Positions 51,294-61,780 of a DNA stretch of 64,000 nt are shown here, piece by piece; within the stretch, counting starts at the first letter, position 1, and every line of letters starts with the position of its first letter. This stretch comes from Rhodococcus koreensis (GTDB lineage: Bacteria > Actinomycetota > Actinomycetes > Mycobacteriales > Mycobacteriaceae). Made by a program: the position numbers and the translations under genes. The notes below the pieces were generated by a model that was not told the DNA's origin, did no database searches, and was given only the letters and a program-made list of their open reading frames with translations. The DNA lies in NCBI RefSeq assembly GCF_900105905.1, contig NZ_FNSV01000005.1, forward strand, positions 2,294,001 to 2,358,000. The letters are read 5' to 3'.

Positions 51294-52587
51294 GAGTCAC
51301 CCCTCTCATCGGCGCCGGATCCCGGCCCTCGACGCGGGCCTTCAGATAGGCGAACGGTCCGCGTGCGATGGACCGGAGCTCGGTGGCCCCGATCCCCTCG
51401 GGAAGGTGGTCGGCGAGACGGTCCGGAGGCGTGGCGACGTGGGACATCTTCCGCGACAGACGGAGAAACGTGGGCGCCTGCCGCACCGCGATACGCACCG
51501 CGAGCCACGCGGTGCGTGGATGGACGGCGATCTTGGCCAGCCAGGCGCCGAGTCCGAGTCCGTAGCCGCGCGCCTGGACGGCGAGCGCCTCGTTGTCCTC
51601 GCGGTGCCGATGCCACACGACCGCCCCGGGTCGGTACGCCAGTTGCCGCCCGGAGTGCAGCACGCGGAAGAACATGTCGAGGTCTTCGCCGCCGTCGGTG
51701 GGGGCTCCCGCCCCGAGTGCCTCGTCGAAACCGCCGAGCGCGTACACGGCCTGCCGGTCGACGGCGAAATTCGCGCCGGTGCCGTAGATCCCGACCTGGA
51801 AGGGGAAGAGCGGCACGTCGGCGGGCGGGTGCGCGAGGTCGAACAGCCGTGGGACACAGGAACTTGCCCACCCCACCCGCTGATCGAAGTACGCCTGCGC
51901 GGGTGTGCGGATCTCACCGCTCGGGACGATCCCGCATACGCACGCCACCGCGTTCCCTGCACCGAAGCCGGCCACGAGTTCGGTGAGCCAGTGCGGGTCG
52001 ACCACGACGTCGTCGTCGGTGAACGCGATGATCTCGGTGTTCGCCGCGCGGACTCCCGCATTGCGCGCCCGGGACAGTCCGGGCCGGGGCTCGGTCACGA
52101 CGCGCACGCGGGGGTCACCGAGTTCGGCGACATACCGCTGGGTGGCATCCGTGCGGGATGCGTTGTCGACCACGATCACCTCGTAGCCGGGATGGTCGAG
52201 CGACAGGATCGATTGCAGGGCGTCCTTCAGGCTGTCGACCCGGTCGCGGGTACACACCACGACGGTGACGGACGGGCCGGATGCTTCGGTGTCGACGACG
52301 CTGTCGGCCACCGCCATCGGCACGAGCCCGTCCAGTGCGTGCCGCAGTGCGGCGGTCTCGAGCCTGCCGTCCTCGATGTCCACCTCGACGAATCCCAGCA
52401 GGGTGCGATCTTCTCGCACGAGCAGCCGGGCGCGCCGATAACCCTCGGCTCGGTCCAGCCGGTATTCGGTGTCTTCCCGGACAGGTCCACGTAGTTCGCC
52501 GACCCAGACGGCGCCGTCCCACGTCGGCGCGTGATCACTCTCGAGAGCCGGCGCCAGGTCGATCCGGCGATCGAGTGTTCCAGTCAT
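51277..52587 (-). CDS. Family 2 glycosyltransferase
   Basis: 436 residues. An N-terminal extension of about 100 residues precedes the GT-A domain: S-V-T-V-V-V-C-T-R-D-R at about 104-114, V-I-V-V-D-N-A-S, F-T-D-D-D-V-V-V-D (DxD metal site), then G-T-G-A-N-F-A-V and G-G-E-D-L-D-M-F-F (ED motif). Transfers a nucleotide-activated sugar to the lipid-linked chain at the cytoplasmic face. Overlaps the tandem hydrolase gene by 17 bp. The extension is typical of some actinobacterial EPS enzymes but its job is unknown. Confidence 0.9.
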   Translation of the reverse strand: MTGTLDRRIDLAPALESDHAPTWDGAVWVGELRGPVREDTEYRLDRAEGYRRARLLVREDRTLLGFVEVDIEDGRLETAALRHALDGLVPMAVADSVVDTEASGPSVTVVVCTRDRVDSLKDALQSILSLDHPGYEVIVVDNASRTDATQRYVAELGDPRVRVVTEPRPGLSRARNAGVRAANTEIIAFTDDDVVVDPHWLTELVAGFGAGNAVACVCGIVPSGEIRTPAQAYFDQRVGWASSCVPRLFDLAHPPADVPLFPFQVGIYGTGANFAVDRQAVYALGGFDEALGAGAPTDGGEDLDMFFRVLHSGRQLAYRPGAVVWHRHREDNEALAVQARGYGLGLGAWLAKIAVHPRTAWLAVRIAVRQAPTFLRLSRKMSHVATPPDRLADHLPEGIGATELRSIARGPFAYLKARVEGRDPAPMRGVTHDGPS

Positions 52588-53534
52588 GCCGTCACCCGCT
52601 TCGATCGCAGACCGACGAGACCTCGGACGTATCCGGCTGCGGTCACCGTGAACCCCGCGACCACGGCACCCGCTCGGAACAGTCCGCCGTGCCGAGGGGA
52701 CGCGATCCCCGCGACGACGGCTCGTGGGAGTACACGTGCGGTGTACGCCCGTTCGCTGCTGAGCGCGTCGCCGGCCCCGACGAGATCGGAGACCAGCGCT
52801 TTCGACACGCCCTCGTGGAAGCAGCGCGAGAGGAAGTAGCGGAACGTGGTGCGGTCGTCACTGACGCGGTGCACCACCCTCATCGCGGGGTCGAACAGCA
52901 ATTGCGCGGTGGGCTTGTGAGTTCGGATCCGGATGCAGAGTTCGGTCTCCTCGCACCCGACCGGCCTCTTCCCGACCCTGCCGATTCCGTCACTGAACCC
53001 GTCGACGGTGTCGAAGACCGTGCGCCGCAGAGACATGTTGCAGCCGATGAAGTTCCGCACCGGTTCGATGCGCGTCGGCTGGCCGACGTAGCTGCAGCCG
53101 ACCACCCAGTCGAACTCGGCGGGCATCCACACGGGACGGTCGGCCGGCCACGCCGGGCTGGCGAATCCGCCGACACCGAGCACGTCGGGATCGGAATAGT
53201 GGGCGGCGGACACGCGATACCAGTCGAGCTCGGCGCGGGCATCGTCGTCGAGGAACGCGATCATGTCGCCCCTCGACGCGCGGACGCCGGTATTGCGGGC
53301 GCCGGACAGGCCCTTCGACTCGGAATTGCGTAGCACGGTCACACGAGGTTCCGCTGCGAAGTGCCGTTCGGCATGGGAGAACAACTCCTCCGAATGATCG
53401 ATCACCAGCAGCACCTCGAGGACCGGCACACTCTGGGCGAGGACCGAGTCGACCGCGGCGCACAGGTCGCTCCACCGTTCGGTGGTGTAGGCGCAGATGA
53501 CGACGGAGCAGGACACGAGCGTGGACACCGTCAT
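52584..53534 (-). CDS. Family 2 glycosyltransferase
   Basis: 316 residues. GT-A features: S-V-V-I-C-A-Y-T-T-E-R-W, L-L-V-I-D-H-S-E, A-F-L-D-D-D-A-R-A (DxD), N-M-S-L-R-R-T-V-F and the acceptor-side G-C-E-E-T-E-L-C-I-R (ED motif). Overlaps the preceding GT gene by 4 bp. Belongs to the same initiation/elongation set; donor and linkage are unknown. Confidence 0.88.
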   Translation of the reverse strand: MTVSTLVSCSVVICAYTTERWSDLCAAVDSVLAQSVPVLEVLLVIDHSEELFSHAERHFAAEPRVTVLRNSESKGLSGARNTGVRASRGDMIAFLDDDARAELDWYRVSAAHYSDPDVLGVGGFASPAWPADRPVWMPAEFDWVVGCSYVGQPTRIEPVRNFIGCNMSLRRTVFDTVDGFSDGIGRVGKRPVGCEETELCIRIRTHKPTAQLLFDPAMRVVHRVSDDRTTFRYFLSRCFHEGVSKALVSDLVGAGDALSSERAYTARVLPRAVVAGIASPRHGGLFRAGAVVAGFTVTAAGYVRGLVGLRSKRVTA

Positions 53535-53540
53535 GGCCGC

Positions 53541-54368
53541 TCAGCCCTGCGGGACGGGCGCCGGGGACAGGTGCGTTGCGGTCGTGCGCTGTTCGCTCCT
53601 GATGGTGCGCAACACACGAAGTCCGTCCCGCACCGCGTTCAGGTTGCTCTCGCCGTGGATGCGATCCTGCTCGAAACTCGGGACCTCGGTGATCTTCAGG
53701 CCCGCGTTGGCGACCCGCACGTTGATGAGGGTCTCGATCTCGAACCCGTCGCCCCACTGCGCCTCGGCCGCCTCTACCGCGGGCAATGCCATCACCGGGA
53801 CGTGGTGGCGCCAGAATGCGTTGTAGCCGTAGCACAAGTCGCTGAACGCTGCCCCGAACTTGAGGTTGACGATGGCGTTCAACGCCTTGTTTCCGAGCTT
53901 TCGACCGAAGGTGATGTCCGAGCTGCCGCCGCCGTCTGCGAAGCGGGTTCCCTTCGCGAAGTCCGCGCCGGCCACGAGGGCACCGACGAACAACGGGATC
54001 TCTGCCGGGTCGGTGGAGCCGTCGGCGTCGATCATCACGATGATGTCGGACGTCGCGACACGGAATCCGCAGGCCAGGGCGTTGCCCTTGCCCTTGCGAC
54101 TCTGCGTCACGAACTTCGCGTCCGGCCACAGGCTCCGCGCCACATCGACGGTGTCGTCGACTGAATGGCCGTCCACGAAGACGATTTCGTCGATGTCTGC
54201 CGGCATGCGCGCGGCGACATGAGGAAGGTTCTTGGCTTCGTTCATCGCGGGCACGACGACGGTGACCGTCGGGCGGCCGGGCGCGCGGTCGGCGGCGCCG
54301 GTCTCGTCGATGTCGTGCGCGTCTGTCTCGTCGGAAGGTTCCAGGCGGTCAGGCGTGTACAGGCTCAT
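53541..54368 (-). CDS. Family 2 glycosyltransferase, DPM1/GtrB-like
   Basis: 275 residues from ATG 54368; ATG 54383 is possible. V-V-P-A-M-N-E-A-K-N-L near 36-46, V-F-V-D-G-H-S, M-I-D-A-D-G-S-T-D-P (DxD) and F-S-D-L-C-Y-G-Y-N-A-F-W resemble polyprenyl-phosphate mannose/glucose synthases. No C-terminal membrane segment is present, so it may work with a separate membrane partner such as the GT-C-like protein. First gene of the cluster, preceded by the 300-bp promoter region. Confidence 0.85.
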   Translation of the reverse strand: MSLYTPDRLEPSDETDAHDIDETGAADRAPGRPTVTVVVPAMNEAKNLPHVAARMPADIDEIVFVDGHSVDDTVDVARSLWPDAKFVTQSRKGKGNALACGFRVATSDIIVMIDADGSTDPAEIPLFVGALVAGADFAKGTRFADGGGSSDITFGRKLGNKALNAIVNLKFGAAFSDLCYGYNAFWRHHVPVMALPAVEAAEAQWGDGFEIETLINVRVANAGLKITEVPSFEQDRIHGESNLNAVRDGLRVLRTIRSEQRTTATHLSPAPVPQG

Positions 54369-54673
54369 GTGTCCGTCTCTCATCGTCGGGCAATCGACTC
54401 GGCCCGGAAGCGTCACTATGTGTGGTCCCCTGTGGGTATCGGCCCTCGCCCGACCGGGAGCTCGGATACCCACCACGTGCAGTGCGCGAAGACCATAAAC
54501 ACCCGAGCAGAAGGACTTCGCAGTACTTCGAAACGCGTATTTGCAACCAACTGGTCTTCTATGCGCGCTTTAAACTACCTCAGGTTTGTTTTTCGTGCAC
54601 TACGGACACGGGAGTGATACATCCCTCAGTTACATTTTGGCAAACCCGAGCGATAACGCCGATCGCCCCGGTA
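54369..54673. promoter_or_regulatory. Intergenic region with promoter of the polysaccharide cluster and a hairpin
   Basis: No coding sequence is convincing here. Arms GTGGGTATC (54432-54440) and GATACCCAC (54465-54473) form a 9-bp stem around 24 bases, in what would be the 5' leader of the GT cluster. From 54490 to 54660 the DNA is AT-rich compared with its surroundings (for example CTTTAAACTACCTCAGG), as expected of a regulated promoter. No recognisable operator was found. Confidence 0.5.
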
Positions 54674-55540
54674 TCAGGACGTCCAGTACCCGAGCCAGTC
54701 CGCGGGGGCGAGTTCGGTCTTCCCCGCCGCGCGCGCAGCATCCTCGGCCGCGCGGACACGGGCGATCAGGTCATGCGTCGCCGCCTGCAGCCTCGACTCG
54801 GCAGCCACCACCGCCGCGCTGTCCGCCGTGATCTCCGCGGGCACCAGCTCGGGCGGCAGGCCAGCCTTGCTCGCGCGGGCGATGACCTTCGCCGCGAGGG
54901 ATGCCGCGGGCTGACTCATCGCGACCCCGTCGAGGCAGGAGCTGCGGGCCTTTTCCGCCGCCTTCCGGATCTCCCAGGCCCGTTCCTGCTCGGCGATGTC
55001 GATCGGGCCGACGACGTCCTCACCGAGGTGGGGGCTGCGGTGCACGAGTTTGGCGACCAGGGTCGCGGCCACGTCGTCGACGTCGAAATTGCCCGACGCC
55101 GAGGCGATGCGCGAATGGAACAGGACCTGCAGCAGCAGATCCCCGAGCTCTTCACGCAGGTCCCCGGGCTCGGCGGACTCGATCGCGTCGAGAACCTCGT
55201 ACGTCTCCTCGACGAGGTAGTGCGACAACGTCCGGTGTGTCTGCGTCACTTCCCAGCCGCCGTAGCTCCACAACCGGTCCATCACCTCGGCGGCCTCGAC
55301 GAGGTTGTCGCCCGGGACCTTCGGTGCCGCGATGATCCGGGACCCCGACGCGACCCACTCGCGCACGGTGGGATGGTCGGGATCGGTACTGATCAGGACC
55401 GCGGCGCCGGGTGCGGCGGACAGCAGCGTCCGCACGGACTCGGGCACCTCGTCGGTGAACGCCACTCCGCCACCGACCACCCCGACGGCTTCCATCGGGA
55501 TCGTCGTGGGCCGCAACGGGTCGAGCAGGACCACCGTCAT
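54674..55540 (-). CDS. mazG: Nucleoside triphosphate pyrophosphohydrolase
   Basis: 288 residues. Hydrolyses NTPs/dNTPs including damaged ones to the monophosphate and PPi. The catalytic helices show Y-L-V-E-E-T-Y-E-V-L-D-A and L-R-E-E-L-G-D-L-L-L-Q-V (the ExxE...ExxD metal site). An N-terminal 100-residue extension is typical of actinobacterial MazG. Directly behind mfd (4-bp gap), as in Rv1020-Rv1021. Confidence 0.94.
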   Translation of the reverse strand: MTVVLLDPLRPTTIPMEAVGVVGGGVAFTDEVPESVRTLLSAAPGAAVLISTDPDHPTVREWVASGSRIIAAPKVPGDNLVEAAEVMDRLWSYGGWEVTQTHRTLSHYLVEETYEVLDAIESAEPGDLREELGDLLLQVLFHSRIASASGNFDVDDVAATLVAKLVHRSPHLGEDVVGPIDIAEQERAWEIRKAAEKARSSCLDGVAMSQPAASLAAKVIARASKAGLPPELVPAEITADSAAVVAAESRLQAATHDLIARVRAAEDAARAAGKTELAPADWLGYWTS

Positions 55541-55544
55541 CGGG

Positions 55545-58500
55545 TCAGGCCTCCATCACCACGGCCCCGGCGGCCTTGCCGTCCAGTGCGAGCACGAAGT
55601 CCGCGATGTACTGCAGCAACTCCACGTCGCGCACCCGCTCGGCGCCGATCCCGCCCGAACCCGCCCGGGGCAGCGGCAACTGCACCATGCCGGTGGTGGC
55701 GCGGTACTGCGCACTCGGGTAGATCCGCTTGAGACGCAGCTGCTTCGAGTCGGGCAGGGCCATCGGCGCGATCTTCAGCTGCGTTCCGACGACGGCGATC
55801 TCCTCGAGGCCGTATTCGCGGGCCAGCAGGCGCAGCTTGGCCACTGAGACCAGTCGGCGAACCTCCTCGGGGAGGGGGCCGTACCGGTCGACGAGTTCGT
55901 CCACGACGGCGGTGATGCCGTCGAGTTCGGTGGCGGCCGCGAGCTTTCGGTACCCCTCGAGCCGGAGACGGTCGCTGGTGACGTAGTCCGGGGGGATGTG
56001 CGCGTCGACGGGAAGGTCGATCCGGACTTCCTTCGGGGCGTCCTCCGTCGTGATCGGCTTGCCGTCGGCCGCCGCCCGGAAGGCCTCGACCGCCTCCCCC
56101 ACCAGCCGCACGTACAGGTCGAACCCGACTCCTGCCACGTGACCGGACTGCTCGGCGCCCAGCACGTTTCCGGCGCCACGGATCTCGAGGTCCTTCATCG
56201 CGACCGCCATGCCCGCGCCGAGGTCGGAGTTCTGCGAAATGGTCGCCAGGCGGTCGTAGGCCGTCTCGGTGAGCGGCTTCTCCGGCGGGTACAGGAAGTA
56301 CGCGTAGCCGCGTTCACGGCTACGCCCGACGCGACCGCGCAACTGGTGCAACTGCGACAGGCCCAGCGAATCGGCGCGTTCGACGATGAGCGTGTTGGCG
56401 TTGGAGATGTCGAGGCCGGTCTCGATGATGGTGGTGCACACCAGCACGTCGTAGTCCCGCTCCCAGAAGCCCTGCACGGTCCGCTCCAGCGTGTCCTCGT
56501 TCATCTGCCCGTGCGCGACGACGACACGCGCCTCGGGGACGAGGTCGCGGATCCGCTGGGCGGCCTTGTCGATCGAGCTGACCCGGTTGTGGACGTAGAA
56601 CACCTGCCCGTCGCGGAGCAGTTCGCGTCGGATGGCGGCGGCCACCTGCTTGTCTGCGTACGCGCCGACGTACGTGAGGATGGGGTGCCGCTCCTCCGGC
56701 GGTGTGAGGATCGTGGACATCTCGCGGATGCCCGCCATGCTCATCTCGAGCGTTCGCGGGATCGGCGTCGCCGACATGGTGAGAACGTCCACGTGGGTGC
56801 GCAGCGCCTTGATGTGTTCCTTGTGCTCCACACCGAAGCGCTGTTCCTCGTCGACGACGACGAGGCCCAGGTCCTTCCACCGGATCCCGGTCTGCAGCAG
56901 CCGGTGCGTGCCGACGACGACGTCGATCTCGCCGTCGGCCATGCCGGCGATGATCTCCTTGGAGTCCCCTGCATCCGTGAACCGGGAGAGCCCGCGTACC
57001 GTCACCGGGAACGCCGCCATCCGCTCGGTGAACGTCTGCAGGTGCTGCTGAGCGAGCAGCGTCGTCGGCACCAGGACCGCCACCTGCTTGCCGTCCTGCA
57101 CGGCCTTGAACGCCGCCCGTACCGCGATCTCCGTCTTGCCGTAGCCGACGTCGCCGATGACGACGCGGTCCATCGGGACGGCCTTCTCCATGTCGGCCTT
57201 GACCTCGCTGATGACCGTCAGCTGGTCGTGGGTCTCGGTGAACGCGAACGCGTCCTCCATCTCCTTCTGCCACGGGGTGTCCGGGCCGAACGCATGACCG
57301 GGTGCGGCCTGCCGCGCCGCATACAGCTGGACGAGTTCACCGGCGATCTCACGAACCGCCTTGCGCGCCTTGCGTTTGGTGTTGGCCCAGTCGGAACCGC
57401 CGAGCTTGCTGAGTGCGGGCAGTTCGCCGCCGACGTACCGCGACAGCTGGTCGAGGGACTCCATCGGGACGAACAGCCGGTCGCCCGGGTGGCCGCGCTT
57501 GCTGGCGGCGTATTCGATCACGAGGTATTCGCGCCGCGCGCCACCGATAGTCCGTTCGACCATCTCGACGAATCGTCCGATGCCGTGCTGGTCGTGCACC
57601 ACCATGTCGCCGGCCGTCAGGGCGAGCGGGTCCACCTGGTTGCGGCGCTTGGCGGGCAGCCGCTTGCCGTCGCCGACCGCGGCCACCCGGTTGCCGGTGA
57701 GATCGGACTCCGTGACGACGACGAGTCCGGGGGTGGTGTCGCCGCCGGGGAAGACCAGGCCGTCGTGCAGCGATCCGCGCAGCACCCCGACCTGACCGCG
57801 GGCGGGCTCCGAACCGGGTGCGAGTTCCGCCGCGGGCACCTCGGCCTCGCGGAGGCGCTCGAGCACACGATGCGCGGTACCGGCGCCTGCGACCACGATG
57901 ACTGCCCGGCCGCCCGTGCTGACATGGGCGCGCAGGCTCACGAACAGTTCGGACAGCAGCTCGTCGGAACCGCGGACCTGCGGTGCAGGGGTGACCGCCA
58001 GCTCCAGCTCCTCGCCGCTGCCGGACGCGAGCGGGCTCAGCGTCCACCACGGCAGACCGGCGGCCTCCGCGGATTCGCGGACCTGGCTGAGCGAGCGGTA
58101 GGCGGAGGCGCCGAGGTCGATGCCGTCGCCCTTCAGCACCGACGTGTCGAGCGGGGCGGCGCCGCCGATCGAGGCCGCCGTCCACGACGCCTCGAGGAAC
58201 TCCTGACCGGTGCGCACCAGGTCGGTGGCGCGTGTCCGGATCTTCTCCGGATCGCACAGCAGCACGTGCGCGCTTTCGGGCAGCACGTCGGTGAGCAGTT
58301 GCAGCTGCCCCGGCCGCAGCACGGGCAGCAGTGCCTCCATGCCCTCGACCGGGATACCTGCCGACATCTTGTCGAGCATCTCGACGAGCGCGGCGTCGGC
58401 CTGGTTGTCGACCGCGAGCTGCGCGGCCCTGTCGCGGACGTCCTCGGTGAGGAGCAGTTCGCGGCACGGCGGCGCAATGACGGCGTCGATGTCGAGTTCG

Positions 58501-59192
58501 GCGAGCGACCTCTGGTCGGCGACGGAGAACGCGCGCAACTCGGTGACCTCGTCGCCCCAGAACTCGACGCGCACCGGATGATCCGCGGTGGGCGAGAACA
58601 GGTCCAGGATGCCGCCGCGGACGGCGAACTCGCCGCGCTTGCCGACCATGTCGACGCGCGTGTACGCCATTTCGACGAGCCGGTGGATCAGCCCGTCGAA
58701 GTCGTGCTCCACCCCCACCCGCAGCGTGACGGGTTCGATCTCACCGAGACCGGGCGCCATGGGCTGCACCAGTGAACGGACGGTGGTGACGACGACCTGG
58801 AGCGGCGCCCCGTACGAGCGGTCGTCGGGCCGCGCGAGCCTGCGGAGCACCTCCACCCGGCGACCGACCGTGTCGGCGCTCGGCGACAGCCGTTCGTGCG
58901 GCAACGTCTCCCACGACGGGAACTGCGCCACGGCGTCGCCGATCATCTCCTGCAGTTCGGCGGTGAGGTCGTCGGCCTCGCGACCGGTGGCGGTGACCAG
59001 AAGCAGGTGGGTGCGCTCGGCGAGGGCCGCGGCCACGAACGGCCGGGCGGGTGCGGGCGCGACGATGTCGAGGTGATGCCGCCCGAGGGCCTCGGTCACC
59101 TGCGCGACGACGGCGTCGCCCAGCGCGATCTTCGCCAGTCCGGCGAGCGGGGTGTCGGACGAGGGCTCGGCAGCGATGAGCGGGGAAGACAA
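55545..59192 (-). CDS. mfd: Transcription-repair coupling factor
   Basis: 1215 residues. The TTG start at 59192 is chosen because AGGAG stands 7 bp before it; the length matches M. tuberculosis Mfd (1234). Order: UvrB-like N-terminal part (1-350), RNA-polymerase interaction domain near 500-570 ([13 protein letters not shown]), then a RecG-like translocase with Walker [26 protein letters not shown] and H-G-Q-M, and a C-terminal TRCF domain. Displaces stalled RNA polymerase and recruits UvrA. Confidence 0.97.
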   Translation of the reverse strand: MSSPLIAAEPSSDTPLAGLAKIALGDAVVAQVTEALGRHHLDIVAPAPARPFVAAALAERTHLLLVTATGREADDLTAELQEMIGDAVAQFPSWETLPHERLSPSADTVGRRVEVLRRLARPDDRSYGAPLQVVVTTVRSLVQPMAPGLGEIEPVTLRVGVEHDFDGLIHRLVEMAYTRVDMVGKRGEFAVRGGILDLFSPTADHPVRVEFWGDEVTELRAFSVADQRSLAELDIDAVIAPPCRELLLTEDVRDRAAQLAVDNQADAALVEMLDKMSAGIPVEGMEALLPVLRPGQLQLLTDVLPESAHVLLCDPEKIRTRATDLVRTGQEFLEASWTAASIGGAAPLDTSVLKGDGIDLGASAYRSLSQVRESAEAAGLPWWTLSPLASGSGEELELAVTPAPQVRGSDELLSELFVSLRAHVSTGGRAVIVVAGAGTAHRVLERLREAEVPAAELAPGSEPARGQVGVLRGSLHDGLVFPGGDTTPGLVVVTESDLTGNRVAAVGDGKRLPAKRRNQVDPLALTAGDMVVHDQHGIGRFVEMVERTIGGARREYLVIEYAASKRGHPGDRLFVPMESLDQLSRYVGGELPALSKLGGSDWANTKRKARKAVREIAGELVQLYAARQAAPGHAFGPDTPWQKEMEDAFAFTETHDQLTVISEVKADMEKAVPMDRVVIGDVGYGKTEIAVRAAFKAVQDGKQVAVLVPTTLLAQQHLQTFTERMAAFPVTVRGLSRFTDAGDSKEIIAGMADGEIDVVVGTHRLLQTGIRWKDLGLVVVDEEQRFGVEHKEHIKALRTHVDVLTMSATPIPRTLEMSMAGIREMSTILTPPEERHPILTYVGAYADKQVAAAIRRELLRDGQVFYVHNRVSSIDKAAQRIRDLVPEARVVVAHGQMNEDTLERTVQGFWERDYDVLVCTTIIETGLDISNANTLIVERADSLGLSQLHQLRGRVGRSRERGYAYFLYPPEKPLTETAYDRLATISQNSDLGAGMAVAMKDLEIRGAGNVLGAEQSGHVAGVGFDLYVRLVGEAVEAFRAAADGKPITTEDAPKEVRIDLPVDAHIPPDYVTSDRLRLEGYRKLAAATELDGITAVVDELVDRYGPLPEEVRRLVSVAKLRLLAREYGLEEIAVVGTQLKIAPMALPDSKQLRLKRIYPSAQYRATTGMVQLPLPRAGSGGIGAERVRDVELLQYIADFVLALDGKAAGAVVMEA

Positions 59193-59277
59193 CGACGCAC
59201 TCCTGAGCAGTGATGACGAACTGCCGGCGAACAGCTCGGGCCGGGACGAGCGGCCAGTTGCGGACTGAGCCAGCCTA

Positions 59278-59296
59278 GTCGATATCGCATATCGAC
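59278..59296. promoter_or_regulatory. Palindrome GTCGATAT-CGC-ATATCGAC upstream of mfd
   Basis: Eight-bp perfect arms with a 3-bp spacer, 86 bp before the mfd start and 16 bp after the GH2 stop (both on the minus strand). It may be an operator for mfd-mazG or a weak terminator of the upstream operon. The DNA-binding protein is unknown. Confidence 0.5.
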
Positions 59297-59311
59297 GGAC
59301 CGGGGTCCGGA

Positions 59312-61780
59312 TCAGGTGGATGCCCGCGCGACCGGGGCGACGCTCACCGAGTTCAGCGCCCGCACCTGTCCGGTCACCGACTCCGCCGTCCCGGTCCTGC
59401 GCACCGGCACGATCCGGGTGCCGCCGGGCGGCAGATGGAACCAGGAGTCGGCGGGTTCGAATCCGCCGAGTTCGAGGTGGACGTACTGCGCAGCGCCGTC
59501 GGTGGCGACGTCGACCACCCAGTCGCCGGGCGCCGTTTCCCGCGCCGCCGCCGTCAGGCCGACGGTACGTTCGAGGGCGCGCGCGGGGCCGCCGAAGAGA
59601 TGAACGGCCTCGGCGGCGACACCGTCCTCTCCCGACAGCGTGACAGTCACGCTCTCGTAGCCGCGGACCCCGAAACGGTGGACGTGTGTCGCGTCGGTGA
59701 AGCGACCGAGCAGCACGTCGAGCGACCACCGGCGGGCCGCGTGCGCGGCCAGGGTCACCGGTTCGGCGACGTCGAACGCCCGCGAACCCGTGCGGGTATG
59801 TACCTGCACCCGCAACTCCCCCACGATCGCGCGGGCCGAGTCGTTGATCGCGTCGATGCGCAGTCCGTCCATCCCGTCCTCGCCGAGGAGCACCGCCACC
59901 GGCCGGGACAGCCGCCGCATCACGAACCACGGCGCCTTCGGCCTGCCGTCGGAGTCGAGCAGTCCCCACCCGGCGCCGGGTTCGAGGTCGCGGAGCGCGA
60001 GCACCAGAGCGCCGTCGCATCCCGAGTCGGGCCGACGCCAGTATCCGAGGGCCGCCGCGAAGGCCTCGCAGACGGCGGCGCGACCGAGGGCCAGGTACCG
60101 CTCGGGATCACACCAGCGGACCGTCGACGGCTCCTCACCGAACAGTGTCCGCACGTAATGATCGCGGATGTCCTCGAAGTCCCAGGACGCCCCGTTGTCC
60201 CGGGGCACGGCGGCCTTCCACCGCGGATGGTGGCCCGCAGCGGCGAGGCTGCCGAACTCGGTCTCGATCGTCGCGTCCGACGGCGGGATCGAGAACGCGA
60301 GGCATTCGGCGGCGAACCGCACCCCGGCCTGGCGGACGTCGGACGGCGGAAGCCGATAACCGCCGACGCCGAAGTAGTGCGCGACACCCGTTCCGACGTG
60401 GGTCGCGAGCGCGTCGCCTCCCGGCGGCGGGGACGGCGACGACGACACCGCCGCCACCCCCGGCGCGGTCCGCGCGACCACTGCCGGGATCACGTCGTGT
60501 ACCGCCGGGATGTGCGCCGCGGGGAGCCCGAGCATCGCGGGTTGCTGTTCGGTTTCGCTGCCGCCGCTGAACACGGCGAGCGCGGGGTTCCCGGACAGCG
60601 GCCGCAGCACCGCCTCGATCTCCGCGGTCAGCAGTTCCAGGAACGGCTGGTCGTCGGGCGGGTCGAACGTCGACAGCATGGCGTCCTGCCATACCAGAAC
60701 GCCGAGTTCGGCACAGTCGTCCCAGAATGCGGTGTCCTCGTACAGCATCGTGCCCGGCACCCGGACCATGTTGAGCCCGGCCTCGACCACCCGCTCGAGG
60801 GTCTCCCGCGTCTGATCCCGGCCGCCCAGCCCGATCGGATCGACCGGGGTCCAGACGGCGCCGCGGCAGTACACGTCGACGCCGTTGACCGCCAGCCGGA
60901 ACCCGCCGTCGCCGCGCGCCACGCTCACGGTGCGGAATCCGACGGCGCCCAGGTCGACGACGTGCTCGCCGAGGGTGATGCTCAGCGGATACGTCACCGG
61001 GACGCCGTGGGTGTGGGGCCACCACAACCGGGCGTCGGGGATGCGCAGGTGGGCGCGCACGTCCTGCACGCCGGAGCCGGTTTCGACGACGGTCGCCTCC
61101 GCGGAGACGTCGCCGAGCCGGACGACGGGCGGCGGGCAGGCCGAGCCGTGCACACGCACGGCAAGTTCCAGCACGCCCGTCCCGTCCTGCACCGTGGTGA
61201 CCACGTGACGGTCCGACAGCACCGGCGCCGTGCGGTCGTGCAGTCGCACGGGCCGCCACGGCCCGACCGGGGCGGGCACGCCGCCGAAGACCGGAGCGCG
61301 ACCGAGCAGGCTCGTGCGCATCCAGCGCAGCCCCTGCGCACTCACCAGCGACGACCGCCAGCGTCCGCGGGGCCGCCGGCTGCGCAGCGCCGCGTCGAGC
61401 GACGGGAATCGGATCGCCAGCGTGACCGTGCCGGGGCGAGAGTCCACGTCGACCGAGGCCCGCACGAACATCGACTCCGAGGACAGGACGAGGTCGTCGC
61501 CGGCCCACACCTCCGCGAGCGAGGCCAGGCCGTCGAACTCGAGCCGCCACGGACCGGGGCCGCCGCCGGACACGTCGGTGACGAACCACCAGTCCACCGC
61601 ATCGGTCTGCACCGCGCGCGCCGCCGCGACGCCGTCGGCCGCCCGGATCGCGCCGGCCGCGGTTCCCGGAACCTGCGCGGGATACCACGGACCCGGCACA
61701 CAAGCCAATCCCGACGGATCGGTGACCGAACCCGGTTCCGTTGCCACGCAACGCCACCGGGCGCCGTCGAGTAGATCCAC
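59312..61780 (-). CDS. Glycoside hydrolase family 2 (beta-mannosidase-like) protein
   Basis: 822 residues, GTG start at 61780, overlapping the DUF1839 stop by one base. N-terminal sugar-binding and immunoglobulin-like domains (1-290), then a TIM barrel (about 290-610) with W-C/F-S-G-G-S408-E409-T-E-Q in the place where GH2 enzymes have N-E (acid/base), and a candidate nucleophile Glu in the T-I-E-T-E-F-G-S-L segment. C-terminal beta domains follow. No signal peptide, so probably cytoplasmic. The Asn-to-Ser change in the acid/base motif may alter activity. Part of an operon with carrier-protein chemistry. Confidence 0.82.
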   Translation of the reverse strand: MDLLDGARWRCVATEPGSVTDPSGLACVPGPWYPAQVPGTAAGAIRAADGVAAARAVQTDAVDWWFVTDVSGGGPGPWRLEFDGLASLAEVWAGDDLVLSSESMFVRASVDVDSRPGTVTLAIRFPSLDAALRSRRPRGRWRSSLVSAQGLRWMRTSLLGRAPVFGGVPAPVGPWRPVRLHDRTAPVLSDRHVVTTVQDGTGVLELAVRVHGSACPPPVVRLGDVSAEATVVETGSGVQDVRAHLRIPDARLWWPHTHGVPVTYPLSITLGEHVVDLGAVGFRTVSVARGDGGFRLAVNGVDVYCRGAVWTPVDPIGLGGRDQTRETLERVVEAGLNMVRVPGTMLYEDTAFWDDCAELGVLVWQDAMLSTFDPPDDQPFLELLTAEIEAVLRPLSGNPALAVFSGGSETEQQPAMLGLPAAHIPAVHDVIPAVVARTAPGVAAVSSSPSPPPGGDALATHVGTGVAHYFGVGGYRLPPSDVRQAGVRFAAECLAFSIPPSDATIETEFGSLAAAGHHPRWKAAVPRDNGASWDFEDIRDHYVRTLFGEEPSTVRWCDPERYLALGRAAVCEAFAAALGYWRRPDSGCDGALVLALRDLEPGAGWGLLDSDGRPKAPWFVMRRLSRPVAVLLGEDGMDGLRIDAINDSARAIVGELRVQVHTRTGSRAFDVAEPVTLAAHAARRWSLDVLLGRFTDATHVHRFGVRGYESVTVTLSGEDGVAAEAVHLFGGPARALERTVGLTAAARETAPGDWVVDVATDGAAQYVHLELGGFEPADSWFHLPPGGTRIVPVRRTGTAESVTGQVRALNSVSVAPVARAST

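Noticed and set aside
59193..60020. Upstream extension of the Mfd frame to 1491 residues
   Set aside because: It overlaps the GH2 gene and has shadow composition; TTG 59192 has a good AGGAG and gives the normal Mfd length.
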